Positions 16,120-25,271 of a DNA stretch of 64,000 bases are shown one piece after another. This DNA comes from Paramuribaculum sp. (lineage in GTDB: Bacteria > Bacteroidota > Bacteroidia > Bacteroidales > Muribaculaceae), in the NCBI GenBank assembly GCA_022511125.1, contig JAFLSD010000001.1, forward strand, positions 372,001 through 436,000. Direction: 5' to 3'. Position 1 is the first letter of the stretch. Each line of letters starts with the position of its first letter. A model generated the notes under the pieces. That model had not been told where the DNA came from. It saw only the letters and a program-made list of their open reading frames with translations, and ran no database searches. The translations under genes were made by a program, and so were the position numbers.

Positions 16120-17025
16120 TTATTTTGTTATCTCGTAGTTTTCCAACGATTTCTCCAAATCCGAAATCATCATAGCACGTAGCTCCGGAGGATCTAAAAC
16201 AGTAACCTTCGAACCATGCGATAACAATTCCTCCACAAAATCCGGTGTTAGTTTCAACCGATATGTAAATATTGAATACGCATCCGTTATCATTTCTGAT
16301 TGAGTGTGATGCAGAGGCAACGCACGGAAATATTTTGCCTGACGTGCATCTACTTTTATTACTACTGTTTTTACTTCACCGTGAGAAAAAACTATACCGT
16401 AACAATCTCGGAAATAAGCTTCCGCGTCAAAATCTTCGGGAATTACAAACACTTCGTTCACCAGGCTCACATCCGACATCCTGTCCAGAGCATAAGTCTT
16501 TATCGTATTCTCTTTCACATTCCGACCCGTCATATACCATCGTTGTTTGAAAAGCTTCAGGAAGTAAGGCTCCACTTTTACGTCCCTGCTCGGAATGCTC
16601 CTCATGTAATTACTGTAGGTAAATATCAGACGCTTGCACTCCTTGGTCGCCGTCAGAACTGTCGTAAGATGATGGCGCGACGACGGAACATCTTCAAGAA
16701 ATATCTTGTCCGACACTTCTCGTGCGTCAGTAAGGGCATTGCTCATCGTAGCAGCGTTAAGCAACCATTCAGTAACGCTCTCCTTATGCGAATCGCCCCC
16801 GTCGTCGATATAATACTCGTAAGTTGCCGTATTACATTCTATATTGATTTTAAAAAGCTCTTCGATTGCATTACGATAGTTATAAAACGTTCGCCGAGGC
16901 AAAGCCTCGCCCTGTGAAAAAGGCGAACGGCTCCACAAATCGTTCAGTTCCTCACGGGTGATCCTTTTGTGACGCCGTATAGTATCGATAAGCCAGATAT
17001 AACGGCTAAACAGATTCCTTGACAT
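16120..17025 (-). CDS. WYL-domain transcriptional regulator
   Basis: 301-residue regulator. The N-terminal winged HTH (about 1-70) contains ITREELNDLW and ALPRRTFYNYRNAIEELF. The central WYL domain (about 115-190) contains LIFTYSNYMRSI, VEPYFLKLFKQRWYMTGRN and IKTYALDRMSDV. A C-terminal WCX region follows. WYL proteins sense nucleic-acid or nucleotide ligands and often sit beside defence genes. Here it overlaps the symporter start by 20 bases and lies 27 bases upstream of the broken nuclease, so it belongs by position to both the sugar-salvage genes and the restriction-modification genes. Which of them it controls is not shown. Confidence 0.88.
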   Translation of the reverse strand: MSRNLFSRYIWLIDTIRRHKRITREELNDLWSRSPFSQGEALPRRTFYNYRNAIEELFKINIECNTATYEYYIDDGGDSHKESVTEWLLNAATMSNALTDAREVSDKIFLEDVPSSRHHLTTVLTATKECKRLIFTYSNYMRSIPSRDVKVEPYFLKLFKQRWYMTGRNVKENTIKTYALDRMSDVSLVNEVFVIPEDFDAEAYFRDCYGIVFSHGEVKTVVIKVDARQAKYFRALPLHHTQSEMITDAYSIFTYRLKLTPDFVEELLSHGSKVTVLDPPELRAMMISDLEKSLENYEITK

Positions 17026-18502
17026 AGTCGTTTGATTTTGTCGGGTTGATTCCTTTTTTAGTTAATATTGAGGTGACTTTCAGGCCGATCATTGTTAATC
17101 CCGCGTTTAGCAGCAACAACTCGAACCCCGTTTCATAACCGAATGTCCATTTGATCCACCACTGGATAAACCATGCCAACAGCGGAGCACCGATACATAC
17201 CGCCGGCACAAGACTGTCGCGCACTTCGCTCCGGCTCAGAAGGCCGTAAGCGAAAAGTCCCAGAATCGGACCGTAAGTATACGATGCCAAAGTATAAACT
17301 GCGCTTATCGCGTCGTCGCTGCTCAGATGATAGAACGCGATGATAACCAATCCCATTATCACGGTCATCATTATATGAACGCTTTTGCGGATCTTCTGCG
17401 ACTTGCTATCCTCGCTCTTGTCGTCTATTCCTAGGATATCTATAGAAAAAGATGTCGTCAGGGAGGTCAGAGCCGAGCCGGCCGCCGAATAAGCCGCCGA
17501 AATCAGACCTACCACAAAAACAATGCCTAATATCACCGGCATTGACGGATGCGAAGCTACCATTCCGAAAATATCGTCGCTCTTTTCTGGCATAGACATA
17601 CCGTGATGATCCATGAACAATAGTAACAAAGTCCCGAGAACTAAAAACAGACCGATCACAAAAAATTGTATCACACTGCTCAGAATCATGTTTTTCTTCG
17701 AACCGCTCGAATCCTTGCACGCCAGATTGCGTTGCATCATATCCTGGTCTAAACCCGTCATCGCTATCACCATGAAAACACCCGCGATAAACTGTTTCCA
17801 GAAATATTGACTCGACATAGCGTCTTCAAAGAAAAATATCTGCGAACTCTCATGATCTTTTACCGCCGATATGGTCGAACTCAAATCCATCCCCAGATCG
17901 GAAGAGATAAGAACAATGCACATTATCACTGACCCCACCAGACACACGCTCTTCAGAACGTCTGTCCATATCACTGACTTTACACCGCCCCACGACGTAT
18001 AAAGCCATATCAGAGCTATTGTCGCTATAACGTTCAATTCGAACGGGATTCCTAACGGACCGAACACTAAAATCTGAAGAACCGAACATACAACGAAGAA
18101 TCTGACGGCAGCGCCCAACATCTTCGACACAAAAAATATCCACGCTCCCGATTTATAACTCTTTTTCCCGAATCTGTCACCCAAATAACCGTAAATCGAA
18201 GTCAGACCTTTTTTGTAAAACAACGGTACCAAAACATAGGCTATCACTATATAACCGGCAATAAATCCCAAAGCCATCTGAAGATATCCGTGACTCTTCG
18301 CCGCAACCATTCCCGGAACGGAGATGAAAGTAACTCCGGATATGGGTGCGCCTACAGTCGCTATCGCCACTAAAAGCCACGGCATTTTCTTTCCGCCTGA
18401 GAAAAAAGTAGCATTATCGCTCCCTCTCGAAGCCATAAAAGAAATCAACGCCAACAAGGCGAAATATCCCGCTACTGCTAATATCACTGTTATCGGACTC
18501 AT
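17006..18502 (-). CDS. Sodium:solute symporter (SSS family), possible MurNAc/sugar importer
   Basis: 498-residue inner-membrane protein with about 13 hydrophobic helices and the SSS fold: APISGVTFISVPGMVAAKSHGYLQM in the first repeat, and GLDQDMMQRNLACKD with AAYSAAGSALTSLTTSFSIDI in the second, where the Na+ site serines lie. The NamZ-type gene lies 14 bases upstream on the same strand. An SSS transporter with a MurNAc role has been described in Tannerella forsythia. That neighbourhood makes an N-acetylmuramic-acid importer a reasonable inference, but the sequence alone does not fix the substrate. Confidence 0.85.
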   Translation of the reverse strand: MSPITVILAVAGYFALLALISFMASRGSDNATFFSGGKKMPWLLVAIATVGAPISGVTFISVPGMVAAKSHGYLQMALGFIAGYIVIAYVLVPLFYKKGLTSIYGYLGDRFGKKSYKSGAWIFFVSKMLGAAVRFFVVCSVLQILVFGPLGIPFELNVIATIALIWLYTSWGGVKSVIWTDVLKSVCLVGSVIMCIVLISSDLGMDLSSTISAVKDHESSQIFFFEDAMSSQYFWKQFIAGVFMVIAMTGLDQDMMQRNLACKDSSGSKKNMILSSVIQFFVIGLFLVLGTLLLLFMDHHGMSMPEKSDDIFGMVASHPSMPVILGIVFVVGLISAAYSAAGSALTSLTTSFSIDILGIDDKSEDSKSQKIRKSVHIMMTVIMGLVIIAFYHLSSDDAISAVYTLASYTYGPILGLFAYGLLSRSEVRDSLVPAVCIGAPLLAWFIQWWIKWTFGYETGFELLLLNAGLTMIGLKVTSILTKKGINPTKSNDYVKESV

Positions 18503-18516
18503 TACCTTCCCTCTCT

Positions 18517-19692
18517 TTATTCTTCGTAAAGTAAATATTTGCGCCTTTTAACCTTAAAGGACTCTACATCTGCCTTCCAGCTCGCTTTTATTTCATCCGC
18601 GCTCTTACCCGCCATGATCATCCTCTTCACTTTGTCAGTCCCTGCCAGAAGATTAAACATCTTGTTGAAAAAACGTTCCCCCATGTTCATACTCCGGTAA
18701 GCTTCTATCACATATTCCAAATTCAGACCCTGCGCGATGATCGACTCGTCGTCCAACCCGCTCAGATCCCTGCCGTAGCATTTTTTGTCCTGATGAGGCG
18801 GATTTTTTGCCCCGGCTTTGCTCCGGGGAGTGAAACTGAAAGTCCCTCCTTTCAACTGAGGATGACCATACATCGTAAACGGCCGGTCTGTCCCTCTGCC
18901 TAAGCTCATCACCGTGCCCTCGAAGAAACATGTCGATGGATACAGATAAATCGACTTCATATTCGGTAGGTTAGGCGATGGTGCTATCGGCAGTCGATAG
19001 CGCGTTTGATGCGTATATCCCTCACATGGTATCACTGTAAGCTTAAGATTTTCAGCCCCTTTCAACCATTGTTCCCCTTTTGCCATCATAGCGAGTTCTC
19101 CCATCGTCATACCGTATACCGTGGGGATAGGAAGACGCCCTACGCCCGACTCGAAAGCCATATCCAATATCGGCCCGTCCACTGTCATGCCGTTCGGATT
19201 CGGTCTGTCTAAAACCATGAATTCTTTACCATATCTGCCGGCTGCCTTCATCAGATCTGTCATCGTGCAGTAGTACGTATAGAATCGTAGACCAACATCC
19301 TGAAGATCGCACACTATCACGTCGAACTCATCCATTGTCGCAGTTGAAGGCATACGGCTCTTGCCGTCGTAAAGCGAGGCGATCTTTATACCCGTCTTGC
19401 TGTCTCTACCGCTGCTCACATGCTCGCCGGCGTCCGCCGTGCCGCGGAATCCATGCTCCGGAGAAAAAATCGTTGTCACGTTTATCCCCTTCTCCAACAT
19501 GATATCTAAAGTATGACGATCGCCTACCATCCCGGTGTGATTGCTCAGCAGAGCCACACGTTTCCCTTTAAGCAAAGGAACATATTTTTCCACCCGCGCA
19601 GCACCTACCGTCACTTCCGCCGACACCGGCAAACATACTGTTATTATGACAGCCAGTAACGCCACTATTTTCGATAAGATTTCCCTTTTCAT
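18517..19692 (-). CDS. namZ: NamZ-type exo-beta-N-acetylmuramidase (DUF1343)
   Basis: 391-residue exported protein of the DUF1343/NamZ family, which releases MurNAc from the non-reducing end of peptidoglycan fragments. The start at 19692 (MKREILSK) gives a signal peptide cleaved after VSA. Family landmarks are GKRVALLSNHTGMVGDRHTLD, FSPEHGFRGTADAGEHV, DLQDVGLRFYTYYCTM, VLDRPNPNG, and PTVYGMTMGELAMM. The long IAPSPNLPN and ECEGT-like FFEGTVMSLGRGTDRPF segments follow. All are well conserved. It is first in a minus-strand run with the SSS symporter and WYL regulator, suggesting periplasmic cell-wall sugar recovery. Confidence 0.9.
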   Translation of the reverse strand: MKREILSKIVALLAVIITVCLPVSAEVTVGAARVEKYVPLLKGKRVALLSNHTGMVGDRHTLDIMLEKGINVTTIFSPEHGFRGTADAGEHVSSGRDSKTGIKIASLYDGKSRMPSTATMDEFDVIVCDLQDVGLRFYTYYCTMTDLMKAAGRYGKEFMVLDRPNPNGMTVDGPILDMAFESGVGRLPIPTVYGMTMGELAMMAKGEQWLKGAENLKLTVIPCEGYTHQTRYRLPIAPSPNLPNMKSIYLYPSTCFFEGTVMSLGRGTDRPFTMYGHPQLKGGTFSFTPRSKAGAKNPPHQDKKCYGRDLSGLDDESIIAQGLNLEYVIEAYRSMNMGERFFNKMFNLLAGTDKVKRMIMAGKSADEIKASWKADVESFKVKRRKYLLYEE

Positions 19693-19713
19693 CTCTACTT
19701 GTGTTTTCACTTG

Positions 19714-19744
19714 CAAAGATAATATCGCATCGGGCAAAGTTAAA
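19714..19744 (-). promoter_or_regulatory. Candidate promoter of the namZ-SSS-WYL run
   Basis: On the minus strand TTTA (19744-19741), a 19-base spacer and TATCTTTG (19721-19714) fit the consensus, with one mismatch in the -33 box. The ATG is 22 bases downstream. Confidence 0.55.
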
Positions 19745-19829
19745 GCAGTCCCGACTTAAACTATGTTAACACAGCACACCTTATTCACCCTTTTGATAAT
19801 TTTGTCTCAACAAAAAGTTTGATATTCTC

Positions 19830-21089
19830 ATGACATACCCACGTTGTTTATTAGCTTTGACAGCTGCATTTACTTTTGTGGCTTGTACTAACGACAGTCA
19901 ACCCGAACCCGACCCGATAATCGATCCCGTTGAAGAAGCCATCGACCTCAGTGCCGAAGAAATGGCTAATTGCTACATCGTAACCCAGCCGGGACTCTAC
20001 CGGTTCACGGCCGACAACCAATTCAATCTCGGTGAGGGATTGCCCGTTCCGCCACAAATTTCACCCGTCTCCGCACGTCTGCTCTGGCAAACACGAAAAG
20101 ACCTGGTTTCATCCGTCGAACTCGTTCAGACCGAAGGACTTCCCGTTATTCTGTTTCAAGTCGACGAACCCGGCGGTAACGCACTCATCGCTGCTTGCGA
20201 CGATAACGGACGAATCCTCTGGAGCTGGCACATCTGGATGCCCGAAGAAGAAATCACGTCAATTCCCACCGCCACTGGCTACGAACTGATGAACATGAAC
20301 CTCGGCGCTTTAAACAATTCCCCGGCCGATCCCGCCTCCTACGGCATGCTTTATCAATGGGGCAGAAAGGATCCGTTCCCGGCTGCTGCAACGCTCACCG
20401 GCACGACATCCACGGTCGGTGCACCAATCTACGACATTGATGGTAAAGAAGTCCATATCACCAATTCCGACTGGAACAACTCTTTTGGCAACACGATACC
20501 TTACGCCATCGCTAACCCGACTGTCTGCCTCTCCAACTTTGCACATTACGCCACCTCCCGCGACTGGCTCAATCCCGAAAATTCCGACGACTCGCTATGG
20601 GGAAACCCCCAAGGTGATAAAATCGACCGCGAAAGCGGAACCTTCCCCAACAAAGGAAGAAAGACTTGTTACGACCCGAGTCCCGCAGGATGGCGAGTGC
20701 CACCTCCCAACGTTTTCCGCGATTTCACCTCTTCAGGAGGATATGCCTGGACATTCGACGACTTCAACGTCGCCGACATTAACTCCGACGGAGTAATCGA
20801 CCTCAACGACTACCGTTATGGATGGAATTTCATCGTCAGCCCCCAGACATCCCTCTACTTTCCCGCAGCAGCACGTTTCGACGGCTCCTACGCCATGCTC
20901 ATGGGAAGTGTAAGCGGACTCTGGGGCAACTACTGGAGCAATGCGCCCTACTCCACGATGTCCGGTGGTGCCTTTTGTCCGCTCGCGTTCCAGATCAAGG
21001 ATCAGAGTGGACGCGACATGATCACGGTATCCCCGGCGGCAGCTTCATCACGTGCCGACGCCTTCTCTATCCGCTGCATACGCGATTAG
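19830..21089 (+). CDS. Secreted lipoprotein with dockerin-like Ca loop, fimbrillin/FISUMP-like C-terminus
   Basis: 419-residue lipoprotein with lipobox C19 (TFVAC), followed by an acidic Pro-rich spacer (QPEPDPIIDPVEEA). The middle has LGALNNSPADPASYGMLYQWGRKDPFP, and later CYDPSPAGWRVPPPNVF and GRDMITVSPAAASSRADAFSIRCIRD. These are the hallmarks of the paralogous surface proteins of Fibrobacteres/Bacteroidota (FISUMP-type, also found at Mfa-like fimbrial tips). Residues 316-327 (DINSDGVIDLND) form a canonical DxNxDGxIDxxD calcium loop as in dockerins, present once. Probably a surface-exposed adhesin or tip protein; substrate unknown. It precedes the urease operon on the same strand. Confidence 0.72.
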   Translation: MTYPRCLLALTAAFTFVACTNDSQPEPDPIIDPVEEAIDLSAEEMANCYIVTQPGLYRFTADNQFNLGEGLPVPPQISPVSARLLWQTRKDLVSSVELVQTEGLPVILFQVDEPGGNALIAACDDNGRILWSWHIWMPEEEITSIPTATGYELMNMNLGALNNSPADPASYGMLYQWGRKDPFPAAATLTGTTSTVGAPIYDIDGKEVHITNSDWNNSFGNTIPYAIANPTVCLSNFAHYATSRDWLNPENSDDSLWGNPQGDKIDRESGTFPNKGRKTCYDPSPAGWRVPPPNVFRDFTSSGGYAWTFDDFNVADINSDGVIDLNDYRYGWNFIVSPQTSLYFPAAARFDGSYAMLMGSVSGLWGNYWSNAPYSTMSGGAFCPLAFQIKDQSGRDMITVSPAAASSRADAFSIRCIRD

Positions 21090-21160
21090 TAAAGGAAAAT
21101 CGCCCTATCACCTCAATTAACTTTTTCTCCTCTTTTTTTCCGATTTTTTGTCTTTTTAAG

Positions 21161-21168
21161 TACATTTG
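21161..21168 (+). promoter_or_regulatory. Candidate -7 element of the urease operon
   Basis: TACATTTG fits TAnnTTTG and would start transcription about 50 bases before ureA. The upstream T-rich stretch has no TTTG at the right distance, so the -33 box is weak. No terminator is visible between the preceding lipoprotein and ureA, so read-through is possible. Confidence 0.45.
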
Positions 21169-21221
21169 TGCATTAAGAAATTTTATCTAAAACCGTAACA
21201 TAACTTAAATCAAACTGTATT

Positions 21222-21524
21222 ATGCATTTAACTCCGAAAGAGCAGGACAAGCTCACCCTTCTAACACTGGGGCTGATTGCTGAACGCCGACTCAAAAAGG
21301 GTCTTAAGCTCAATTACCCCGAATCAGTAGCCTATATTACTTCTTGCGCACTCGAAGGAGCTCGCGAAGGTAAAACGGTCGAAGAAGTTATGCACGACGC
21401 CGCAAATGTCCTCACTAAAGCTGACGTGATGGAAGGCGTTGCTGATATGATCAACCTGTTGCAGGTTGAAGCCGTTTTCACTGATGGTACACGCCTTGTC
21501 AGCATACATCAACCTATCAAGTGA
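21222..21524 (+). CDS. ureA: Urease gamma subunit
   Basis: 100-residue structural subunit of nickel urease (urea to ammonia and carbamate). The sequence starts [17 protein letters not shown] and contains [28 protein letters not shown] and the [31 protein letters not shown] end, all conserved in free-standing gamma chains. It is a separate gene, not fused to beta as in Helicobacter. First gene of ureABCEFGD. Confidence 0.96.
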   Translation: MHLTPKEQDKLTLLTLGLIAERRLKKGLKLNYPESVAYITSCALEGAREGKTVEEVMHDAANVLTKADVMEGVADMINLLQVEAVFTDGTRLVSIHQPIK

Positions 21525-21567
21525 ATCTATCCTTTTTCCGTAAAAATCATTTAAAAAATACTTGATT

Positions 21568-22119
21568 ATGGCAACTGACAATACTACAACGCCCCAAGCC
21601 CCTGAAACTTATGAAACACCGCAAGGTATTTTCCAGGGAAAACCGGCCATCGAATATCCGAACACACCGGGATTCACACCGGCAACGCCAGTCCCCGTAG
21701 GAGGAGTTATACTTGCTGACGGAGACATCGAATATAATGCAAACCGCCGTACAAAAACGCTGAAAGTCCGGAATACAGGTGACCGACCCATCCAGGTTGG
21801 CTCACATTTCCACTTCTTCGAAGTAAACCGCTATCTCGAATTCGATCGCGAAGCTTCATTCGGCTACCATCTGAATATTCCTGCTACTACTGCTATCCGT
21901 TTCGAACCCGGTGAGGAAAAAGAAGTCGAAATCGTTACGTTCGCAGGCAAAATGCGCATCATCGGTTTCAACGGCCTCACTCAAGGATTTGCAGGTCTCG
22001 AAGACACTCCAACATATTATCCTCGTGAGATACGCGCATTTGGCCGCATGAGCAAATACGGCTTTAAAAACATTAGCGAGGAAGAAGCCGACGCTGAATT
22101 CACAACGCCGGAAAAGTAA
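21568..22119 (+). CDS. ureB: Urease beta subunit, extended at both ends
   Basis: 183 residues against the usual about 101-110. The canonical beta core begins at [14 protein letters not shown] and includes [27 protein letters not shown] and the [10 protein letters not shown] end. It is preceded by about 45 Pro/Thr-rich residues and followed by about 40 residues ([35 protein letters not shown]). H. pylori UreA also has a C-terminal tail after this core, which drives dodecamer assembly. The [14 protein letters not shown] segment loosely resembles it. Start at ATG 21568; a TTG two codons earlier is in frame but unlikely. Confidence 0.93.
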   Translation: MATDNTTTPQAPETYETPQGIFQGKPAIEYPNTPGFTPATPVPVGGVILADGDIEYNANRRTKTLKVRNTGDRPIQVGSHFHFFEVNRYLEFDREASFGYHLNIPATTAIRFEPGEEKEVEIVTFAGKMRIIGFNGLTQGFAGLEDTPTYYPREIRAFGRMSKYGFKNISEEEADAEFTTPEK

Positions 22120-22152
22120 ATCTTAAGTCTAACCAACTACAATTTTTTACAA

Positions 22153-23871
22153 ATGGCTACAATCTCACGACAAACAAATAACGAACTCTTCGGACCAACC
22201 GTAGGTGATAAGATCCGCTTGGGTAACACTGACTTATATGTCGAAATTGAAAAAGACCTCCGTGTTTACGGCGACGAAGTTGTTTACGGTGGTGGTAAAA
22301 CGATACGCGACGGTATGGGCACCGCTAATACTATCACTTCTGCCTCAGGCTCACTCGATCTCGTTATCACAAACGTAACCATACTCGACCCCATTTTGGG
22401 AGTTATCAAAGCCGACCTCGGTGTTAAAGACGGCAAAATTGCTGGTATTGGTAAAGCCGGCAACCCGAACATTATGCAGAATGTCACTCCGACACTCTGT
22501 ACCGGACCTTCGACCGACGCTATTTCCGGTGAACATCTCATCGTAACTGCTGCTGGTATCGACGGACACGTTCATTTCGTTTCTCCACAACAGGCTTACA
22601 ACTGTCTTAGTAACGGTATCACCACACTCATCGGCGGTGGCGTAGGTCCGACTGACGGATCTAACGGAACAACTATCACTTCCGGCGTTTGGAATACACA
22701 CAAAATGTTGGAAGCAAGCGAAGGGCTGCCCATCAACATCGGTCTCCTTTCAAAAGGTAATTCTTCAGTTAAGGAAACTCTCGAAGAACAGATTTATTCC
22801 GGCACTTGCGGATACAAAATCCATGAAGACTGGGGCACGACTCCGGCTGCCATACGTGCCGTTATGAAAGCCGCCGACAAATTCGACGTACAGGTTGCTA
22901 TACATACCGACACTCTTAACGAAAGCGGCTACGTGGAAGATTCAATAGCTGCTATCGACGGACGTACAATCCACACTTACCACACAGAAGGCGCCGGTGG
23001 TGGACACGCTCCCGACTTAATGAAAGTCGCTTCGCTTGCCAACGTTCTTCCTTCATCGACCAACCCGACACTTCCGTTCGGAATCAACTCGCAGGCTGAA
23101 CTCTTCGATATGATTATGGTTTGCCATAACCTCAATCCCAAGATTCCTTCTGACGTAGCTTTTGCTGAAAGCCGTGTACGTCCCGAGACTCAGGCTGCTG
23201 AAAATGTGTTCCACGATCTCGGAATCATCTCCATGGTTTCTTCCGACTCACAAGCTATGGGACGTGTGGGCGAATCATTCATGCGTACATTCCAGATGGC
23301 TTCTTACATGAAGCAAGTTCGCGGCAAACTGCCTGAAGATTCTGACAGCAACGACAACTTCCGTGTTCTACGTTATCTCGCACAGATAACTCTCAATCCG
23401 GCCATCACCTATGGTATTTCCGACATTCTCGGATCTATTGCCGTTGGAAAAATGGCTGACCTCGTTATCTGGGAGCCTGCATTCTTTGGCGTGAAACCGA
23501 AAGCAGTCATTAAAGGCGGTCTTATCAACTGGGCCAATATGGGTGATCCTAACGCTTCGTTGCCCACACCGCAACCAAAGATCATGCGTCCGATGTACGG
23601 TGGATTTGGAAAAGCAATGCCGCGTACATGTGTTCGCTTCGTGTCTAAAGCTGCTTACGAAAACGGTATCGCTGAAAAAATCGGCACTGACAACATCTTC
23701 TACCCCGTACACGGAGTACGCCAGCTTACCAAACACGACATGGTGCGCAACACTGCTATGCCTCACATCGAAGTTGATCCCGAAACGTTCAACGTATATG
23801 TCGACGGTATTCTCGCAACAGTTCCACCGGCAAAAGAACTACCGCTTTCACAGCTTTACTGGTTCAGCTAA
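22153..23871 (+). CDS. ureC: Urease alpha (catalytic) subunit
   Basis: 572-residue catalytic chain. Every active-site residue of the Klebsiella enzyme appears at a constant +5 offset: H139 and H141 (GIDGHVHFVS), carbamylated K222 with H224 (GYKIHEDWG), H251 (AIHTDTLNE), H277 (YHTEGAGGGH), flap C324-H325 (MVCHNLNP) and D365 (SSDSQAMGRVGE). The flap reads CHNL rather than the commoner CHHL, so the residue after the catalytic His is Asn. The enzyme should be an active di-nickel urease. A stable hairpin lies in the 99-base gap before ureE. Confidence 0.97.
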   Translation: MATISRQTNNELFGPTVGDKIRLGNTDLYVEIEKDLRVYGDEVVYGGGKTIRDGMGTANTITSASGSLDLVITNVTILDPILGVIKADLGVKDGKIAGIGKAGNPNIMQNVTPTLCTGPSTDAISGEHLIVTAAGIDGHVHFVSPQQAYNCLSNGITTLIGGGVGPTDGSNGTTITSGVWNTHKMLEASEGLPINIGLLSKGNSSVKETLEEQIYSGTCGYKIHEDWGTTPAAIRAVMKAADKFDVQVAIHTDTLNESGYVEDSIAAIDGRTIHTYHTEGAGGGHAPDLMKVASLANVLPSSTNPTLPFGINSQAELFDMIMVCHNLNPKIPSDVAFAESRVRPETQAAENVFHDLGIISMVSSDSQAMGRVGESFMRTFQMASYMKQVRGKLPEDSDSNDNFRVLRYLAQITLNPAITYGISDILGSIAVGKMADLVIWEPAFFGVKPKAVIKGGLINWANMGDPNASLPTPQPKIMRPMYGGFGKAMPRTCVRFVSKAAYENGIAEKIGTDNIFYPVHGVRQLTKHDMVRNTAMPHIEVDPETFNVYVDGILATVPPAKELPLSQLYWFS

Positions 23872-23919
23872 TTCATTTGCCACCATTGATGGTAATAGAT
23901 AATAATTGAAACCTTAAGT

Positions 23920-23950
23920 GAAGGGGTGGAACTTCCGGCTCCACCCCTTC
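23920..23950 (+). terminator. Intra-operon hairpin between ureC and ureE
   Basis: A perfect 11-bp, GC-rich stem (23920-23930 with 23940-23950) and a 9-base loop. It is followed by ttcaataaattt rather than a T-run. It could partly terminate or protect the ureABC part of the mRNA, giving more structural subunits than accessory proteins. Confidence 0.6.
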
Positions 23951-23970
23951 TTCAATAAATTTCATACTAA

Positions 23971-24525
23971 ATGGAAGTAATCACTGAAATCATTGGAAAC
24001 GTCCACTCTCCGGAATGGAAAGAAAAACTCAAGGACGCCCATATCGAGACTATTTTTCTTGACCAGTGGACGGCACAGAAAAGCCGTTTCCTCGTAAAAA
24101 GCGACCATGGAAATGAATTTCCTATAGCACTCAAACGCGGCAGTCGTGTTACCGACGGAGACATCATTCTTTTCGACCCCGAAAAGAAAAACGCTGTCGT
24201 CCTTCACCTCGATTTAAGCAACGTGCTCGTAATCGACCTCGAAGGGCTCAAGAACCTGACCCCCGAAGAAGTCATACGTGTCAGCGTCGAGCTCGGACAT
24301 GCTATTGGGAATCAGCACTGGCCTGCCGTAGTGAAAGGGACAAAAGTCTATGTCCCACTCACGGTCGACAAAAAAGTAATGCTCAGTGTAATGGAAACCC
24401 ATAACATCGATCATATCAGATTCGATTTCCAGCCCGGCAACGAAGTGATCCCTTATCTCGCGCCTCACGAACTCCGCAAACTCTTCGGAGGTGCAAGTCA
24501 TGAAAGTCATTCCCACGTCCATTAA
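23971..24525 (+). CDS. ureE: Urease accessory protein UreE (nickel chaperone)
   Basis: 184-residue metallochaperone that hands Ni2+ to the UreDFG-apourease complex. The N-terminal peptide-binding domain (about 1-75) precedes the metal-binding domain with the conserved GHAIGNQHWPAVV. The conserved dimer-interface His of other UreE proteins lies further on, in METHNIDHIRFDF. A short His-rich tail, HESHSHVH, closes the protein and is a typical extra nickel site. Stop at 24525; ureF starts 12 bases later. Confidence 0.93.
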   Translation: MEVITEIIGNVHSPEWKEKLKDAHIETIFLDQWTAQKSRFLVKSDHGNEFPIALKRGSRVTDGDIILFDPEKKNAVVLHLDLSNVLVIDLEGLKNLTPEEVIRVSVELGHAIGNQHWPAVVKGTKVYVPLTVDKKVMLSVMETHNIDHIRFDFQPGNEVIPYLAPHELRKLFGGASHESHSHVH

Positions 24526-24537
24526 TCCGACGCCCAG

Positions 24538-25218
24538 ATGAACCTGATGTATCTTCTGCAGATGACCGATTCCACTTTCCCGGTGGGAGCATTCTCTTTC
24601 TCCAATGGACTCGAAACTGCCGCACATGAAGGTATCGTGCACGATGCTGCCACTCTCGAGCAGTACACGCGTTCCGTAGCTCTGCAAGGAGCGTTTTCCG
24701 ATGGTGTTGCCGCTCTTATAGCTTACCGTGCCGTGAAAAACGGAGATATCGATGCTGTCAGGGAAATTGACCGTCAGCTCATTCTATTCAAAATGAACGA
24801 CGAAGCCCGAATGATGCTTCAGCGAATGGGTAAGAAAATGGCTGAACTTGCCGTCCGGCTTTTTCCTGATTCTGATATCGTTGCCCGGTGGCTCGAGGAC
24901 ATTAAGGCAGAAACAACACCGGGAACCTTCCCCGTGGCACAGGGAGTAGTCTTCGCTGTGGCGGGACTGACGGAAGAAGACCTGTTTGCCTCACACCAGT
25001 ACGGAGTCATCAACATGGTACTTGGAGCTGCTTTAAGATGTGTCAGAGTTTCTCATTACGACACTCAGCTCATACTCCAGAAGCTCTCGGCCGATGTGCC
25101 CGCATTGTACGAACAGGCACGTGAGATGACATTCGAAGATATGAACTCATTTGTCCCTGAAATGGACATTTTCGCATCGATGCATGAAAAAGGAAATATG
25201 AGAATGTTTATGAACTGA
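24538..25218 (+). CDS. ureF: Urease accessory protein UreF
   Basis: 226-residue all-helical maturation factor that recruits UreG to the UreD-urease complex. Family motifs are QMTDSTFPVGAFSFSNGLETAAHEGIV near residues 9-35, then ETTPGTFPVAQGVVFAVAG, and LGAALRCVRVSHYDTQLILQ in the C-terminal half. Normal length. It lies between ureE and ureG. Confidence 0.93.
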   Translation: MNLMYLLQMTDSTFPVGAFSFSNGLETAAHEGIVHDAATLEQYTRSVALQGAFSDGVAALIAYRAVKNGDIDAVREIDRQLILFKMNDEARMMLQRMGKKMAELAVRLFPDSDIVARWLEDIKAETTPGTFPVAQGVVFAVAGLTEEDLFASHQYGVINMVLGAALRCVRVSHYDTQLILQKLSADVPALYEQAREMTFEDMNSFVPEMDIFASMHEKGNMRMFMN

Positions 25219-25271
25219 TATCTCCGAAACTTCAATTTTTTCTGATTTATTAATTTTTAATTTATTATACA

